NCBI GenBank assembly: GCA_031280635.1 | Contig: JAITGK010000016.1 | Span: forward strand, 1 to 55,227 | From: Synergistaceae bacterium | GTDB taxonomy: Bacteria; Synergistota; Synergistia; Synergistales; Aminobacteriaceae | Reading direction: 5' to 3' | DNA length: 55,227 nt | Shown: positions 33,982 through 43,103 of the stretch, piece by piece | How positions within the stretch are numbered: the stretch's first letter is position 1 | Layout of the letters: every line of letters starts with the position of its first letter | Notes under the pieces: generated by a model | Seen by the model: only the letters and a program-made list of their open reading frames with translations | The model's database searches: none | Told to the model about the DNA's origin: nothing | Position numbers and translations under genes: made by a program

Positions 33982-36663
33982 ATGCGAGTCAACCAGAATG
34001 TCCCGGCTCTCACAGCGTATAACGCGCTTGCTTCGCTTCAGAGGAACTCTGCCCACGCCACTCAAAGGCTTTCGAATGGACTCAGGATCCACTCCGTGGC
34101 GGACGACGCGGCGGGTCTCGCCATTTCCGAGAAAACGCGCGCGCGGATTCGCGGCCTCGACCAGGCCTCACGCAACGCCCAAGACGGCATCTCCATGATT
34201 CAAACCGCCGAGGGCGCGTTGGGCGAAATCCATTCGATCCTCCAGAGAGCGCGTCAGCTCGCCGTCCAGGCGGCCAACGATACGTTGACCCAGCAAGACA
34301 GGAGGTATATTCAACTCGAAGTCGATCAGCTTCTGGAAGAGATCGGTCGGATCGCCAACACCACCCAGTTCAACCGGAGGAAGCTTCTCGATAGCTCGAC
34401 CTCCGCGCTGTGGTCGTCGGACAAACTCACGACAAAGGTCCTCGTTCACGGCTCTCTCGCGATCATGTTTCCTTTCAGGGGAAGACCGGAGGGTAACTAC
34501 AGACTGGAGATCACGGCCAAGCCGGGCGCGGGTCAGGTTCAGAAGAGCGACATTCTTCCACTGGGCTCCGGTGGACAGTGGGTGAAAACTACAGTATTTG
34601 AGGAAACGAAGGTGATTCAACAGGTACCCTCGTATCAGCTCGTGAATGACGTCAACGTCATCGACATCAATACGGGACAAAACTCCTATGGCGCCACCTT
34701 TGGCAACGGCTGGGTATTTTCAAATGGCGTCCTCACCGTCACTGGCGGCGAATCGGTTAAAATTGTGGGCTCCGGGACCACCACAAACCGCGTCGTGGCG
34801 CAGCCCGGCGTCACGGCGTCGATTCTTCTATCTGGCGTGAGCATCGACGTCAGCGGTACCGATGATCAGTGCGCGTTCGATATAACCACCGCCACGGTCA
34901 ACCTTTATCTGGAAAGCGCTAACTCCCTGAAAAGCGGAGCGGGGCGCGCCGGCCTTGAGGTCAAATATGGTTCTGAACTGACGATAACCAGCGTAGACGG
35001 GGATGGCTCCTTTAACGGTACCTTAATCGCCGAGGGAGGCGACACGGCGACCGGCATCGGGGGCTGGGGCTGGTTCCCGTCTTCCTCGTCACGCATGGGG
35101 CGCGCGGGTAAAATAACAATCAACGGCGGCGCGATAACGGCCCTTGGAGGGACGGGCCTAGTAGGCGGAGGGGCCGGGATTGGGGGCGGTAATACCAATA
35201 GGGAGGACGGCGGCGGGATAATCATGATCAACGGCGGAAACATCACCGCTATTGGCGGCACAGGAACTTCCGGAGGCGCGGGAATAGGAAGCGGATATGC
35301 CGCTAGCGCTTCAGATTATTTTACTCTTATAGGAGACGATGGTACGGTTATCACGATAACTGGCGGAACGATAACGGCTAAGGGGGGAGCGGGTACAGGG
35401 AACTACCCGCTCGGCCGCAAAGCCGCCGGGATTGGGGGCGGTGGCGCTAGCAACGCTGGGAGCATTACCATAAGCCCGGGCGCGAATGTATCCGCTACTC
35501 GGGGCGGGAGCGGGGATACCGCGCAAGATATAGGTTGTGGCGACCGAGGAATACAGGTTTCTTATAGTACTGCCGACGTCCCTCCCACCTCCACCCCCGT
35601 TTTTCCACCTCTGCCTGGGGAGATGGTATTGGTGTACCAGGATGTGGAGCACACGATAATCGTTTCCAAGGAAATATCGCGGTACGTAGGCGCCGTGAGT
35701 GGGAATGGCCTGGACCTAGAATCCCCACAGATCCTGACTATCTACCAAGGCGATGGCAAGCGCGTGAACGTGACGCTTGACGCGAGCGACTCCCTGACCG
35801 ACGTGGCGCGCAAAATAAACGACGCCATTGCCTACGGTCTCGGGCAAAGCGTTTATGTTGACAACCCGGACAAGTTTTGCACCGTTTCGGATGGCGCGCC
35901 GAACACATCTGAGTCTGTCTTCTCCGGGGACTACGCCACGCTGCTCGTTCGGAGCGCCATCCCCGGCATGGAGGGTAAGCTTTATTTTTCCGCCAGCGAA
36001 GCGCTTCTGCGATACCTTGGCTTGTCTACCCTGCGGGAGTCTTGTGAAAGCGAGTTTACCGTGACGATTTACGACGCCCACACGAACGAACAGGTCATTT
36101 CTCCCCAAAAAATTACCGGCAGCATCTTATACGAAGCCCTATCGAACAACGTTGACGTGAAATTTTCCCCCTTGGCGAACATCGACGTGACGTGGAACGA
36201 ACTCGCGAAGCGCTATGATTTTTCCCGTGCGGCAGGCGTTTACACGACCTTCATTCACCTGGTGGACAACGCGGTGACGCTCCAGATCGGGGCGAACGAA
36301 AAAGAGGAGCTTAAACTGTCTTTTGGGGACGTGAGCGCGTTTGCGCTAGGTTTGAGCGGCCTGCTGCTGGCGTCGCGTGAGACCGCCGCCCGCGCGCTCA
36401 CGACGCTAGACAACGCCATTGATAGGGTCTCCCGGCGGCGGGTAACCTTGGGAACATACCAGAACCGGCTGGAATACTCCATATCGAGCCTGATGATGAC
36501 CTCAGCGAACGTGGCGACTTCCGAGAGCCGGATAAGAAACGCGGATATGGCGAGGGAGATAATGAGATTTGCAAAGCTGAACATCCTGCTACGGGCCGGA
36601 AGCTTGATGCTCTCCCAGGCGGACCAATTTTCGGGAAATGTGTTGGGGCTCTTGGGGCGTTGA
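33982..36663 (+). CDS. Giant flagellin with embedded beta-helix domain
   Basis: Filament subunit of 893 residues; ordinary flagellins have about 270-550. Residues 1-140 are a typical flagellin D0/D1 N-terminus ([50 protein letters not shown]). Residues 780-893 are a matching C-terminus ([31 protein letters not shown]). Between them, about 245-530 is a glycine-rich region with parallel beta-helix character: [14 protein letters not shown], then several turns like [16 protein letters not shown] with GGAGIGGG. This resembles carbohydrate-binding and adhesin repeats. At about 585-660 lies a flagellin-IN-like segment ([18 protein letters not shown]). GGGGGAG precedes the ATG. A 118-bp IS-associated repeat begins 12 bases after the stop, so no own terminator is visible. 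Confidence 0.93.
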   Translation: MRVNQNVPALTAYNALASLQRNSAHATQRLSNGLRIHSVADDAAGLAISEKTRARIRGLDQASRNAQDGISMIQTAEGALGEIHSILQRARQLAVQAANDTLTQQDRRYIQLEVDQLLEEIGRIANTTQFNRRKLLDSSTSALWSSDKLTTKVLVHGSLAIMFPFRGRPEGNYRLEITAKPGAGQVQKSDILPLGSGGQWVKTTVFEETKVIQQVPSYQLVNDVNVIDINTGQNSYGATFGNGWVFSNGVLTVTGGESVKIVGSGTTTNRVVAQPGVTASILLSGVSIDVSGTDDQCAFDITTATVNLYLESANSLKSGAGRAGLEVKYGSELTITSVDGDGSFNGTLIAEGGDTATGIGGWGWFPSSSSRMGRAGKITINGGAITALGGTGLVGGGAGIGGGNTNREDGGGIIMINGGNITAIGGTGTSGGAGIGSGYAASASDYFTLIGDDGTVITITGGTITAKGGAGTGNYPLGRKAAGIGGGGASNAGSITISPGANVSATRGGSGDTAQDIGCGDRGIQVSYSTADVPPTSTPVFPPLPGEMVLVYQDVEHTIIVSKEISRYVGAVSGNGLDLESPQILTIYQGDGKRVNVTLDASDSLTDVARKINDAIAYGLGQSVYVDNPDKFCTVSDGAPNTSESVFSGDYATLLVRSAIPGMEGKLYFSASEALLRYLGLSTLRESCESEFTVTIYDAHTNEQVISPQKITGSILYEALSNNVDVKFSPLANIDVTWNELAKRYDFSRAAGVYTTFIHLVDNAVTLQIGANEKEELKLSFGDVSAFALGLSGLLLASRETAARALTTLDNAIDRVSRRRVTLGTYQNRLEYSISSLMMTSANVATSESRIRNADMAREIMRFAKLNILLRAGSLMLSQADQFSGNVLGLLGR

Positions 36664-36674
36664 GTTGTTTTTTT

Positions 36675-36792
36675 GAAAGTGTTGCCCAAGTAATGATCAC
36701 ATTGCGACAAATCCGCGTGTCATATGGTTTTTCAACACGTGTGTCATTATTTTTGAAAATCATTGTGCTGCAAGTGTTTAGTTTAAAAATAT
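36675..36792. repeat. 118-bp IS-associated repeat R4, copy 1
   Basis: Starts GAAAGTGTTGCCCAAGTAAT and ends TTTAGTTTAAAAATAT. It is the same as 55110-55227 except for two substitutions (C/T at 36700 against 55135, and A/T at 36773 against 55208). The left edge of similarity is sharp in both places. It is probably one end of a transposable element; the right edge is unknown because the second copy runs off the window. Confidence 0.85.
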
Positions 36793-36976
36793 CATTATTT
36801 AAATAACACTCTCGTTTTTTTATTGACGCTCCATGTAATTACGCAATCCGCTATAAAAAACTCTTAACGCCAGTGAACAGAACAGACCTGACGTACAAAG
36901 AAGCTCGTGAAAATTGGCAAAAGGAAAAACTGGTGGAAGCGGCCAATCGGTTTGTTATTTCTGGATGAGAGTGGAA

Positions 36977-37745
36977 TCAATACAGGATTGATACGTCATC
37001 CAATTCTGTAAACGACGTTAAATCAAGAGCCTTTTTCCGCGTCGCTTTATCAAGCTTTTTTACACTCGCTCCAAGCACATAACCTACGGAAACTTGTTTC
37101 AAAACTTTTCGATTCTCTGATACCTCATTTATCATGTTTTGCAGGGTTAAACATTCCGCCGTATTGCCTGGGAAAACACCGTACCGCAAAAGTATCCCCT
37201 CTGAAGAGGCCACAAGGATCAATACTTGCGCTTCTTTGAATTCGCGGTCTTTGTTAAAACCATGCCGGTGTAAGACAAGGCTCAAAACCTCTTTGAAGCC
37301 AGCGTCATTGGCTGCCTGAGGTTCTGTATCAGATGTTTTAGCTATGGGAGCTGCTGCGGGAGGTAATTTTTCAGACAAAATTTCATCGTCATCGTCTAAA
37401 AAACTCTCGAAATACAGGATCGTTGCGTCAAACAGCACTAATGATATTCTGTTATCGCAAAGTTTGCGTCCGTTATAGAAAGCGAGGTCTTTGACTTTAT
37501 CAGTTTTCCCCGAGAGTTTATCCATCACGCGATAAAAACGGTCTTCAGAAAGCGGTAATCCTAAATGGCCCGACAGCCAAGTTGCTGAGTGTTTTTTGTT
37601 ACCGCCGCCCATCAGTTTGACAATGATACAAAGCTTGAGCGCGTTAGTACAACCGCGTCCCCGGTCAGATAATCCCAAGACGTCTCCGATAGCCAATTCA
37701 TCGAAAATTTCGGATCATACTTCAAAAGGCCCTTCGATGATATTT
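36977..37745 (-). pseudogene. IS1634-type transposase remnant
   Basis: The continuous part (36977-37696) encodes 239 residues resembling the N-terminal half of IS1634/IS4-superfamily DDE transposases: AIGDVLGLSDRGRGC, then LPLSEDRFYRVMDKL and the catalytic-strand-like ISLVLFDATILYFES. Full-length relatives have about 500-600 residues, so the C-terminal half is missing. Upstream, GLLKYDPK is in another frame and would join FDELAIGD if one base were restored near 37702-37708, so there is also a frameshift. An acid-rich insert (DDDDEILSEKLPPAAAP) precedes VLSLVLHRHGFN. Confidence 0.75.
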
Positions 37746-38071
37746 TCTATTTTAATTATTTTATCTATATATGTGATCTATTGAGCAAAAATTTCTTTTT
37801 GGTAATCCCTACTGGGAAAATGAAATTTTAAAAAAAACAAGGGACTAAAAGAGATTCAAAAATCTCTAATAGATGTGTTTGATCCTCTTAAAAAAGAGAT
37901 AATATCCTGTCTCGCATAGGTGGAGTGACTCATGTGCTGAAAAGATATCAGACAAGCTCCAACCACTAGCCGCTGCCCACTGTTTTCTTGTATACTGAAA
38001 TAGTGTAGAAATATTTTCCCCTGGAAGCTAAAAACCTCAACGCTTCCTTTAACAATGTAGGAGTGGGACGA
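37746..38071. other. AT-rich intergenic region upstream of ugd
   Basis: No gene can be supported. The first 110 bases are very AT-rich and probably the outer part of the degraded IS. A TTGTAT and a TATACT occur near 37988-37996 but not at promoter spacing. TAGGAG at 38058-38063 is the ribosome site of ugd. Confidence 0.4.
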
Positions 38072-39415
38072 ATGAAGCTGACTGTGATTGGTTCGGGTTA
38101 CGTGGGTCTGGTGACGGGCGCATGTTTGGCGCGGTTTGGAAACAGTGCGACCTGTGTGGATACAGATGAGAAAAAAAACCAAACTTTGCGCGAGGGGAAA
38201 GTGCCGTTTTACGAACCCGGCTTAACGGACATGATAACCCGCAACGCCGAGGAGGGACGGCTGACCTTCACTTCTGACCTGACCTCGGCCCTGGAGGAGG
38301 CGGAGGTGTGTTTCATCACTGTGGGAACCCCTTCGAGCCCGGACGGAAGCGCTGATCTTCAGTACGTGGAGTCCGCCGCGCGGGACCTGGGACGCGCCAT
38401 GAAGGGGCCGCTCCTGGTGGTCGTGAAGTCCACCGTGCCGGTGGGCGCCAACGACAAGGTGAGGATCTGGGTCGAGGACGAGCTGGAAAAACGGGGCGCG
38501 CCCATTGCCTTCCACATGGCGTCGAACCCGGAGTTCCTTCGCGAGGGCGCGGCTGTGCGAGACTTCGTGGAACCCGACCGGGTGGTGGTGGGGACGGACT
38601 CCTTAGAGGTTGCCGAGCGGATGCGGGGGCTTTACTCCTTCGTCGAGCCCGAAAAGCTGCTTTTTATGGACATTGCCTCCGCCGAGATGGCCAAATACGC
38701 CTCCAATGCGATGCTGGCGACTCGCATTTCCTTCATGAACGAGATGGCCAACATCTGTGAGCGAGTGGGGGCCAACGTGGACAGCGTCCGCCAGGCGATG
38801 GCGATGGATACCCGCATCGGGAGCAAGTTTCTGTATGCGGGCTGTGGCTACGGCGGTTCCTGTTTCCCCAAAGATGTGCGGGCGATCCGTGATTTCGCCG
38901 CGTCGGCGGGCTACGTCTCGCGGATTCTGACCGCTGTGGACGAGGTGAACGTTCGCCAGAAGGAGGTGCTTTACGAAAAGCTGTCTACTCACTTCAAAGG
39001 CCGGATGGAGGGACGCGTGGTGGCCGTCTGGGGACTGGCCTTCAAGCCCAAAACCTCCGATATCCGGGAGGCTCCAGCCCATGCTCTGATCCGCAGGCTT
39101 CTGGACAACGGGGCGCGGGTTCAGGCTCATGACCCACGGGCTGTTGAGGAGACGCGGGAAGCACTGGGGGAGCGGCGAGGCCTACTCTATGCCCATGACC
39201 CCTACGACGCCATCAACGGGGCGGACGCCCTGGCTGTGGCCACGGAGTGGGACGTCTACAAGCAGCCCGACTTCGAGCGCGTCAAGAGGCTCTTGAGGGA
39301 GCCGGTGGTGATCGACGGGCGTAACCTCTATCCCCTGGCCGAGATGCGACGGCGCGGTTTTGACTATTACTCCGTCGGCCGGCCGGCTGTGCAACGCGAG
39401 GAAGTCCGCGGATGA
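38072..39415 (+). CDS. ugd: UDP-glucose 6-dehydrogenase
   Basis: Oxidises UDP-glucose to UDP-glucuronate with two NAD, for surface polysaccharide synthesis. The 447 residues contain the Rossmann motif GSGYVGLVTGACLA, the central helix with the conserved Lys/Asn (EMAKYASNAMLATRISFMNE), and the catalytic Cys in AGCGYGGSCFPKD at about 255-267. The C-terminal domain has VAVWGLAFKPKTSDIREAPA. I start at the ATG at 38072, eight bases after GGAG. Its stop overlaps the hldE start, so both contribute to envelope sugars from one mRNA. Confidence 0.95.
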   Translation: MKLTVIGSGYVGLVTGACLARFGNSATCVDTDEKKNQTLREGKVPFYEPGLTDMITRNAEEGRLTFTSDLTSALEEAEVCFITVGTPSSPDGSADLQYVESAARDLGRAMKGPLLVVVKSTVPVGANDKVRIWVEDELEKRGAPIAFHMASNPEFLREGAAVRDFVEPDRVVVGTDSLEVAERMRGLYSFVEPEKLLFMDIASAEMAKYASNAMLATRISFMNEMANICERVGANVDSVRQAMAMDTRIGSKFLYAGCGYGGSCFPKDVRAIRDFAASAGYVSRILTAVDEVNVRQKEVLYEKLSTHFKGRMEGRVVAVWGLAFKPKTSDIREAPAHALIRRLLDNGARVQAHDPRAVEETREALGERRGLLYAHDPYDAINGADALAVATEWDVYKQPDFERVKRLLREPVVIDGRNLYPLAEMRRRGFDYYSVGRPAVQREEVRG

Positions 39416-40866
39416 GCGGGTTGGCCGTTGACCTCCTAGATTTTCTGCGATCGGGGCGCATGGCGGAGGTGAGCGTCGCGATATTGGGCGACGTGGTGCT
39501 GGATCGCTACCTGACAGGTTCCACCGTCCGCGTTTCCAGAGAGGCCCCCATTCCCGTGATCGTCTGTGGCGGGGAGACGGACAATCTGGGCGGCGCGGGC
39601 AATGTGGCCATGAACCTGCGAGGTCTGGGGTGTCGCGCATTCCTGGCGGGAACTGTGGGGCAGGACGAGGCCGCTCGGCGCGTTCATTACCACTTGAAGG
39701 GGAAGGGGGTCGAGGCGCGGCTTTTTGAGCGCTTCACCCCTACTCTGACCAAAACGCGGTTGCTCTGCGGCGGTCAGCAGGTAGCGCGCTTCGACCACGA
39801 GATAGTGACTCCCCCAGACAGCCCAGCTGTGGAGGAATCTTTGGCTTGGCTGAGGGAGCTCCTTACCGCTGGAGTTGGGGCTGTGGTGTTGTCCGACTAT
39901 GGGCTGGGGTTCTGCGCGCCGGAACTGTGCTCCGCAGCCATAAAAGCGGCTCGCGCCCGGAACGTCCCGGTATTTGTGGATCCGCGAGGTCGGGACTGGG
40001 GGAAGTACCGGGGCGCTACTATGGTCACGCCCAACCTGGCGGAGCTGGCAGCCATATGCGGCCCTGTCCCCAACGAGGACGGCGCGGTGATTCAAGCAGG
40101 CGAGAGCGCGCGGCGAAAGACAGAGCTGGAATGGCTTTTGGTCACGCGCTCCGCGAAGGGCATGACGCTACTTGGCGGAGAAAAGGTCGTTCACGTTCCC
40201 GCGCGGCCCGTGGAGGTGTACGACGTGAGCGGCGCGGGAGACACGGTGATTGCCTGTCTTGCCGCCGCTGTGGCTGTGGGATTCTCCGTGGAAGAGGCGA
40301 TACGCTTTTCCAACGAAGCCGCTCAGGTGGTGGTCACCAAGGCGGGGACATACCCTATTGCCGCCTCCGATCTGTACGCCATTCCATGCCAGGAGGGACG
40401 GTACCTTTCCTGCCATTCGGTCGACCGGGAAGTCTCCGTGCGACTCTGCCGCAAGTGGAAGGAGGAGGGTCGGAAGGTGGTGTTCACCAACGGATGTTTC
40501 GACATCCTACACGCTGGACACGTCGATAGCTTGGAGCGGGCCCGCGCGCTTGGCGACCGCCTGATCGTGGGTCTGAACAGCGACCGCTCCGTCCAAGCTA
40601 TAAAAGGCCGAGGACGGCCTGTCAACGGCGAGAAAAACCGCGCACGGGTGCTGACGGCACTGAGATGCGTGGACTTGGTGGTGTTATTCGACGAGGACAC
40701 GCCCGCCGCGCTGCTGTCCGAGTTGCGCCCCCACGTTCTGGCCAAAGGCGGCGACTACAAGGCCGAAGACCTGCCCGGTCGAGAGTTCGCTGGAGAGGTG
40801 GCGATCCTCCCTCTGGTGGAGGGCCTATCAACCACCGCGATCCTTCACAAGGGAGGCGCGCTATAA
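39412..40866 (+). CDS. hldE: Bifunctional heptose 7-phosphate kinase / heptose 1-phosphate adenylyltransferase
   Basis: Two steps of ADP-heptose synthesis for the LPS inner core. The 484 residues hold an N-terminal ribokinase-like domain (about 1-330) with GDVVLDRYLTG, GGAGNVAMNL and the catalytic DVSGAGDTV. The C-terminal nucleotidyltransferase (about 345-484) has FTNGCFDILHAGHV, GLNSDRSVQAIKG and a terminal EGLSTTAIL. The ATG overlaps the ugd stop. Its presence indicates a heptose-containing LPS and thus an outer membrane. Confidence 0.95.
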   Translation: MSGLAVDLLDFLRSGRMAEVSVAILGDVVLDRYLTGSTVRVSREAPIPVIVCGGETDNLGGAGNVAMNLRGLGCRAFLAGTVGQDEAARRVHYHLKGKGVEARLFERFTPTLTKTRLLCGGQQVARFDHEIVTPPDSPAVEESLAWLRELLTAGVGAVVLSDYGLGFCAPELCSAAIKAARARNVPVFVDPRGRDWGKYRGATMVTPNLAELAAICGPVPNEDGAVIQAGESARRKTELEWLLVTRSAKGMTLLGGEKVVHVPARPVEVYDVSGAGDTVIACLAAAVAVGFSVEEAIRFSNEAAQVVVTKAGTYPIAASDLYAIPCQEGRYLSCHSVDREVSVRLCRKWKEEGRKVVFTNGCFDILHAGHVDSLERARALGDRLIVGLNSDRSVQAIKGRGRPVNGEKNRARVLTALRCVDLVVLFDEDTPAALLSELRPHVLAKGGDYKAEDLPGREFAGEVAILPLVEGLSTTAILHKGGAL

Positions 40867-40892
40867 AAAACTCCTATTTTTGCCTTTTGCCT

Positions 40893-40956
40893 AGAGAATA
40901 AATCAAAAAGCTATAAACGGCAAAAACTTTCCGCGGAAAAGAGCCAACGGCTCTAA
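40893..40956 (-). repeat. Dispersed repeat R2, inverted partial copy
   Basis: Matches the left half of the 52761-52855 repeat in reverse complement: TATAAACGGCAAAAACTTT, CGCGGAAAAGAGCC and the closing hairpin AGAGCCAACGGCTCT (40940-40954). It lies behind hldE. Between it and flgD only the flagellar terminator is recognisable. Confidence 0.7.
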
Positions 40957-41054
40957 AACCAGTGAGAGAGCAAAATCAACAAAAGCCGACTGAAGCCGGT
41001 CTTGTACCTTGGGATTCACAGAGGAGAATAGATTTTAACGAAACAAAATAACAC

Positions 41055-41080
41055 AAAAAATTGGCCGCTAATGAGCGGCC
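41055..41080 (-). terminator. Terminator of the fliE-flgD operon
   Basis: Perfect 7-bp stem GGCCGCT/AGCGGCC with tetraloop (41063-41080). On the minus strand it is followed by AATTTTTTGTG, a classic intrinsic terminator 52 bases after the flgD stop. It marks the present end of the proximal flagellar operon, before the break that separates flgD from flgE. Confidence 0.85.
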
Positions 41081-41131
41081 TCCTATTTAAATTCTAGACA
41101 TCGGATCCCACGAGCTCCTGGCGTTTCTCGT

Positions 41132-41566
41132 TTAGGCGCCGTAGAAGGAGACCCCATCGATTTTTTTCAAGGGGATCAACCCATGCTCTTCCGTTTCGAG
41201 GATAGGGCCGTCGGTGGGGTCGAAGTACACCGCAGTTACCAGATCAAGGGCGTCTTCCACTTGGCCAGCGTCGTTTGTGTAAGAGAAGGCAATCCACCGC
41301 CCTACATAACTGGCGAGGGAATACTGCTCCGTGTTGGCCAAGCCTTCCAAGGCCTTGGTCATGTTGGTCATCTGTTCGAGTGTGCTGAACTGCGCCATTT
41401 GTGCGATGAACTCACGGTCGTCCATAGGATTCAGCGGGTCCTGGTTGGCAAGCTCCGCGATCAAGAGCTTCAGAAAAGCGTCTTTGCCCAACTCGTTGGA
41501 CACGGCCCGCGATGCCGCTGACATCTGTTCAGAAGTGAGCGTCGAGTTTACTTTGTCCACTGCCAT
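41132..41566 (-). CDS. flgD: Flagellar hook assembly protein FlgD
   Basis: Hook cap scaffold needed to polymerise FlgE. The 144 residues contain the conserved N-terminal part (GKDAFLKLLIAELANQDPLNPMDDREFIAQMAQFSTLEQM, given here only as the motif around QDPLNP and FSTLEQM) and a short C-terminal tail. The length resembles the short Bacillus FlgD rather than the 230-residue enterobacterial form, so it is not obviously truncated. It is the last gene of this block; flgE is 26 kb away. Confidence 0.93.
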   Translation of the reverse strand: MAVDKVNSTLTSEQMSAASRAVSNELGKDAFLKLLIAELANQDPLNPMDDREFIAQMAQFSTLEQMTNMTKALEGLANTEQYSLASYVGRWIAFSYTNDAGQVEDALDLVTAVYFDPTDGPILETEEHGLIPLKKIDGVSFYGA

Positions 41567-41582
41567 GTTGATTCCCCCTTGT

Positions 41583-43064
41583 CTATGCTACCCAGTAAAG
41601 CAGGCCTTCGTTCAGGTCCACTCGCAAAACCGTTTCCTCGTCCGCCTCGCCGCCCCCCCCGTTATTCCCGCGCCTCTGTTCCCCGCTCTGGTCTCGTTGG
41701 CGCTGGCCGCCGTCCTGCTGAACGTCCACCGAGAAATGGGTTAGTTCGACCCCCTGCTGAGCCAAAGCGAAGCGAAGCTGCAAAAGCTGATCCTGTACCA
41801 ACTGTCGAACTTGCTCACTACTGACTTTAAGAGCGGCTTCCAACCCCGTCGCGGTACTGGTCAGCTCCACACTAACTCGCCCCAACGCGGGCGGGTCCAC
41901 GATCAATTCAGCCTTCTGGACGCCGCTGGCGCGGATGAACCGCACAGTATTTTCAAGCCCCTCGCGCAACGCCTCGTTTTGAGAGAGGTGAGCCCCTTTA
42001 CTTAGTTCCAGTCTTGGCGCCTCGACGCCCTCCCTAGCGTTGGACTGAGCGCCGAGCACCCCCTGGAAAAAGCGATCGAAGTCCACCCTGTTCTCCAAAA
42101 CGCTGGTCTTCGGTTGACTGCCCTCCAGGGTAGCGCCGCTTGCCAAAGGCGCTTTCAGCTCTGGCGAGAAGCGCGCTGCGGAAGAGTTGCGCTGAGTGCC
42201 CGCGTCCCGCGCGCCTGTATCCTGAGTCGCCTGTGTTTTCGGCTTCCCCACCTCAAGCACGGGGAGGATTTGATCAGGAATAGCCACTGCGCCTTCCAGT
42301 TCGGATGAGAACGTTTGTTCCTCTTCATCCTGCTTCTCCGCTTTTTTTCCGAACTCGCTTACACCGCTCTCCGCCTTGCGCGGAACGCCCTTCAAGTAGA
42401 CTTCAAAGCGAGACGCGGTTAAGAATTGTTGCGCAACGTCTCCCCCCGCGTCCTGGGAGGCGTTGTCCTCTGATTGTACCTCAAGGCCACGTTTCAGTTC
42501 GGTGGTCAGGAGATTATTTATATCGTCCAGGCGCTCTGGGTCTTCACCTGCCTCAGCAAGCGCGTCTTGGTCACGAAGCTGTCGCTCCAAAAAACGGAGA
42601 GTGTCCGACTCTTGCCAATTCTCACCCAAAAGCTCTCCCATCTGTTTGAAGATCTCATCTTGTTTGAAGATCTCACCCTCACCCAGATCCTTCGCCTCCA
42701 AGCCCTTTTTGAGAGGTACCACGAAATTCGGCGTGGATTCCGAAAAAATGGATTCCGAAAAAACCGAAAAAACTTTAAAGGAAACGACGGATTCCTGGGT
42801 CTTAAAAAGCAAAGGCTTCCCTTCCTCAATTCTGTCCTGTTCGGGCGCCTCAGTAAAAGGTTTCGGGGCCGCGTTTTCTTTTGACTTGACCTTCGATTTG
42901 GGCTGTTCAGCGCCGCGGTTGACCTCGGCCAAACAAGACGCAAAAGTACCCTCCTCCGCCGACTCGTGGTCGTCAGAGGAGCGTTTCGCACCCCCTCGCG
43001 CAACCGCGGCGCGGCTTTCAGACGTGTGGGCGACGGAAAATATATTGCTCTGCGCACTTGGCAT
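41583..43064 (-). CDS. fliK: Flagellar hook-length control protein FliK
   Basis: Secreted ruler that measures the hook and triggers the FlhB switch. Most of the 493 residues are poorly conserved, polar and Ala/Glu/Ser-rich, as expected for a ruler. The C-terminal Flg_hook domain (about 385-470) is recognisable by AELIVDPPALGRVSVEL and LLQLRFALAQQGVEL. I start at the ATG at 43064, with GGAGAGGTGA seven bases before it. FliK acts together with the unusual FlhB encoded at 3875-4963. Confidence 0.9.
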   Translation of the reverse strand: MPSAQSNIFSVAHTSESRAAVARGGAKRSSDDHESAEEGTFASCLAEVNRGAEQPKSKVKSKENAAPKPFTEAPEQDRIEEGKPLLFKTQESVVSFKVFSVFSESIFSESTPNFVVPLKKGLEAKDLGEGEIFKQDEIFKQMGELLGENWQESDTLRFLERQLRDQDALAEAGEDPERLDDINNLLTTELKRGLEVQSEDNASQDAGGDVAQQFLTASRFEVYLKGVPRKAESGVSEFGKKAEKQDEEEQTFSSELEGAVAIPDQILPVLEVGKPKTQATQDTGARDAGTQRNSSAARFSPELKAPLASGATLEGSQPKTSVLENRVDFDRFFQGVLGAQSNAREGVEAPRLELSKGAHLSQNEALREGLENTVRFIRASGVQKAELIVDPPALGRVSVELTSTATGLEAALKVSSEQVRQLVQDQLLQLRFALAQQGVELTHFSVDVQQDGGQRQRDQSGEQRRGNNGGGGEADEETVLRVDLNEGLLYWVA

Positions 43065-43103
43065 AAATTTCACCTCTCCGTTTTACGGCCTGATGATGGA
43101 ACG

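Noticed and set aside
36810-36968. Short plus-strand frame ending LTYKEARENWQKEKL...VISG
   Set aside because: The stretch looks protein-like and faintly resembles a Fis-type helix-turn-helix, but it is too short and lies in IS debris with an R2 fragment; no gene can be supported.
37856-38182. Minus-strand frame of 108 codons overlapping the ugd start
   Set aside because: Overlaps the well-supported N-terminus of ugd and its ribosome site; composition is not protein-like.
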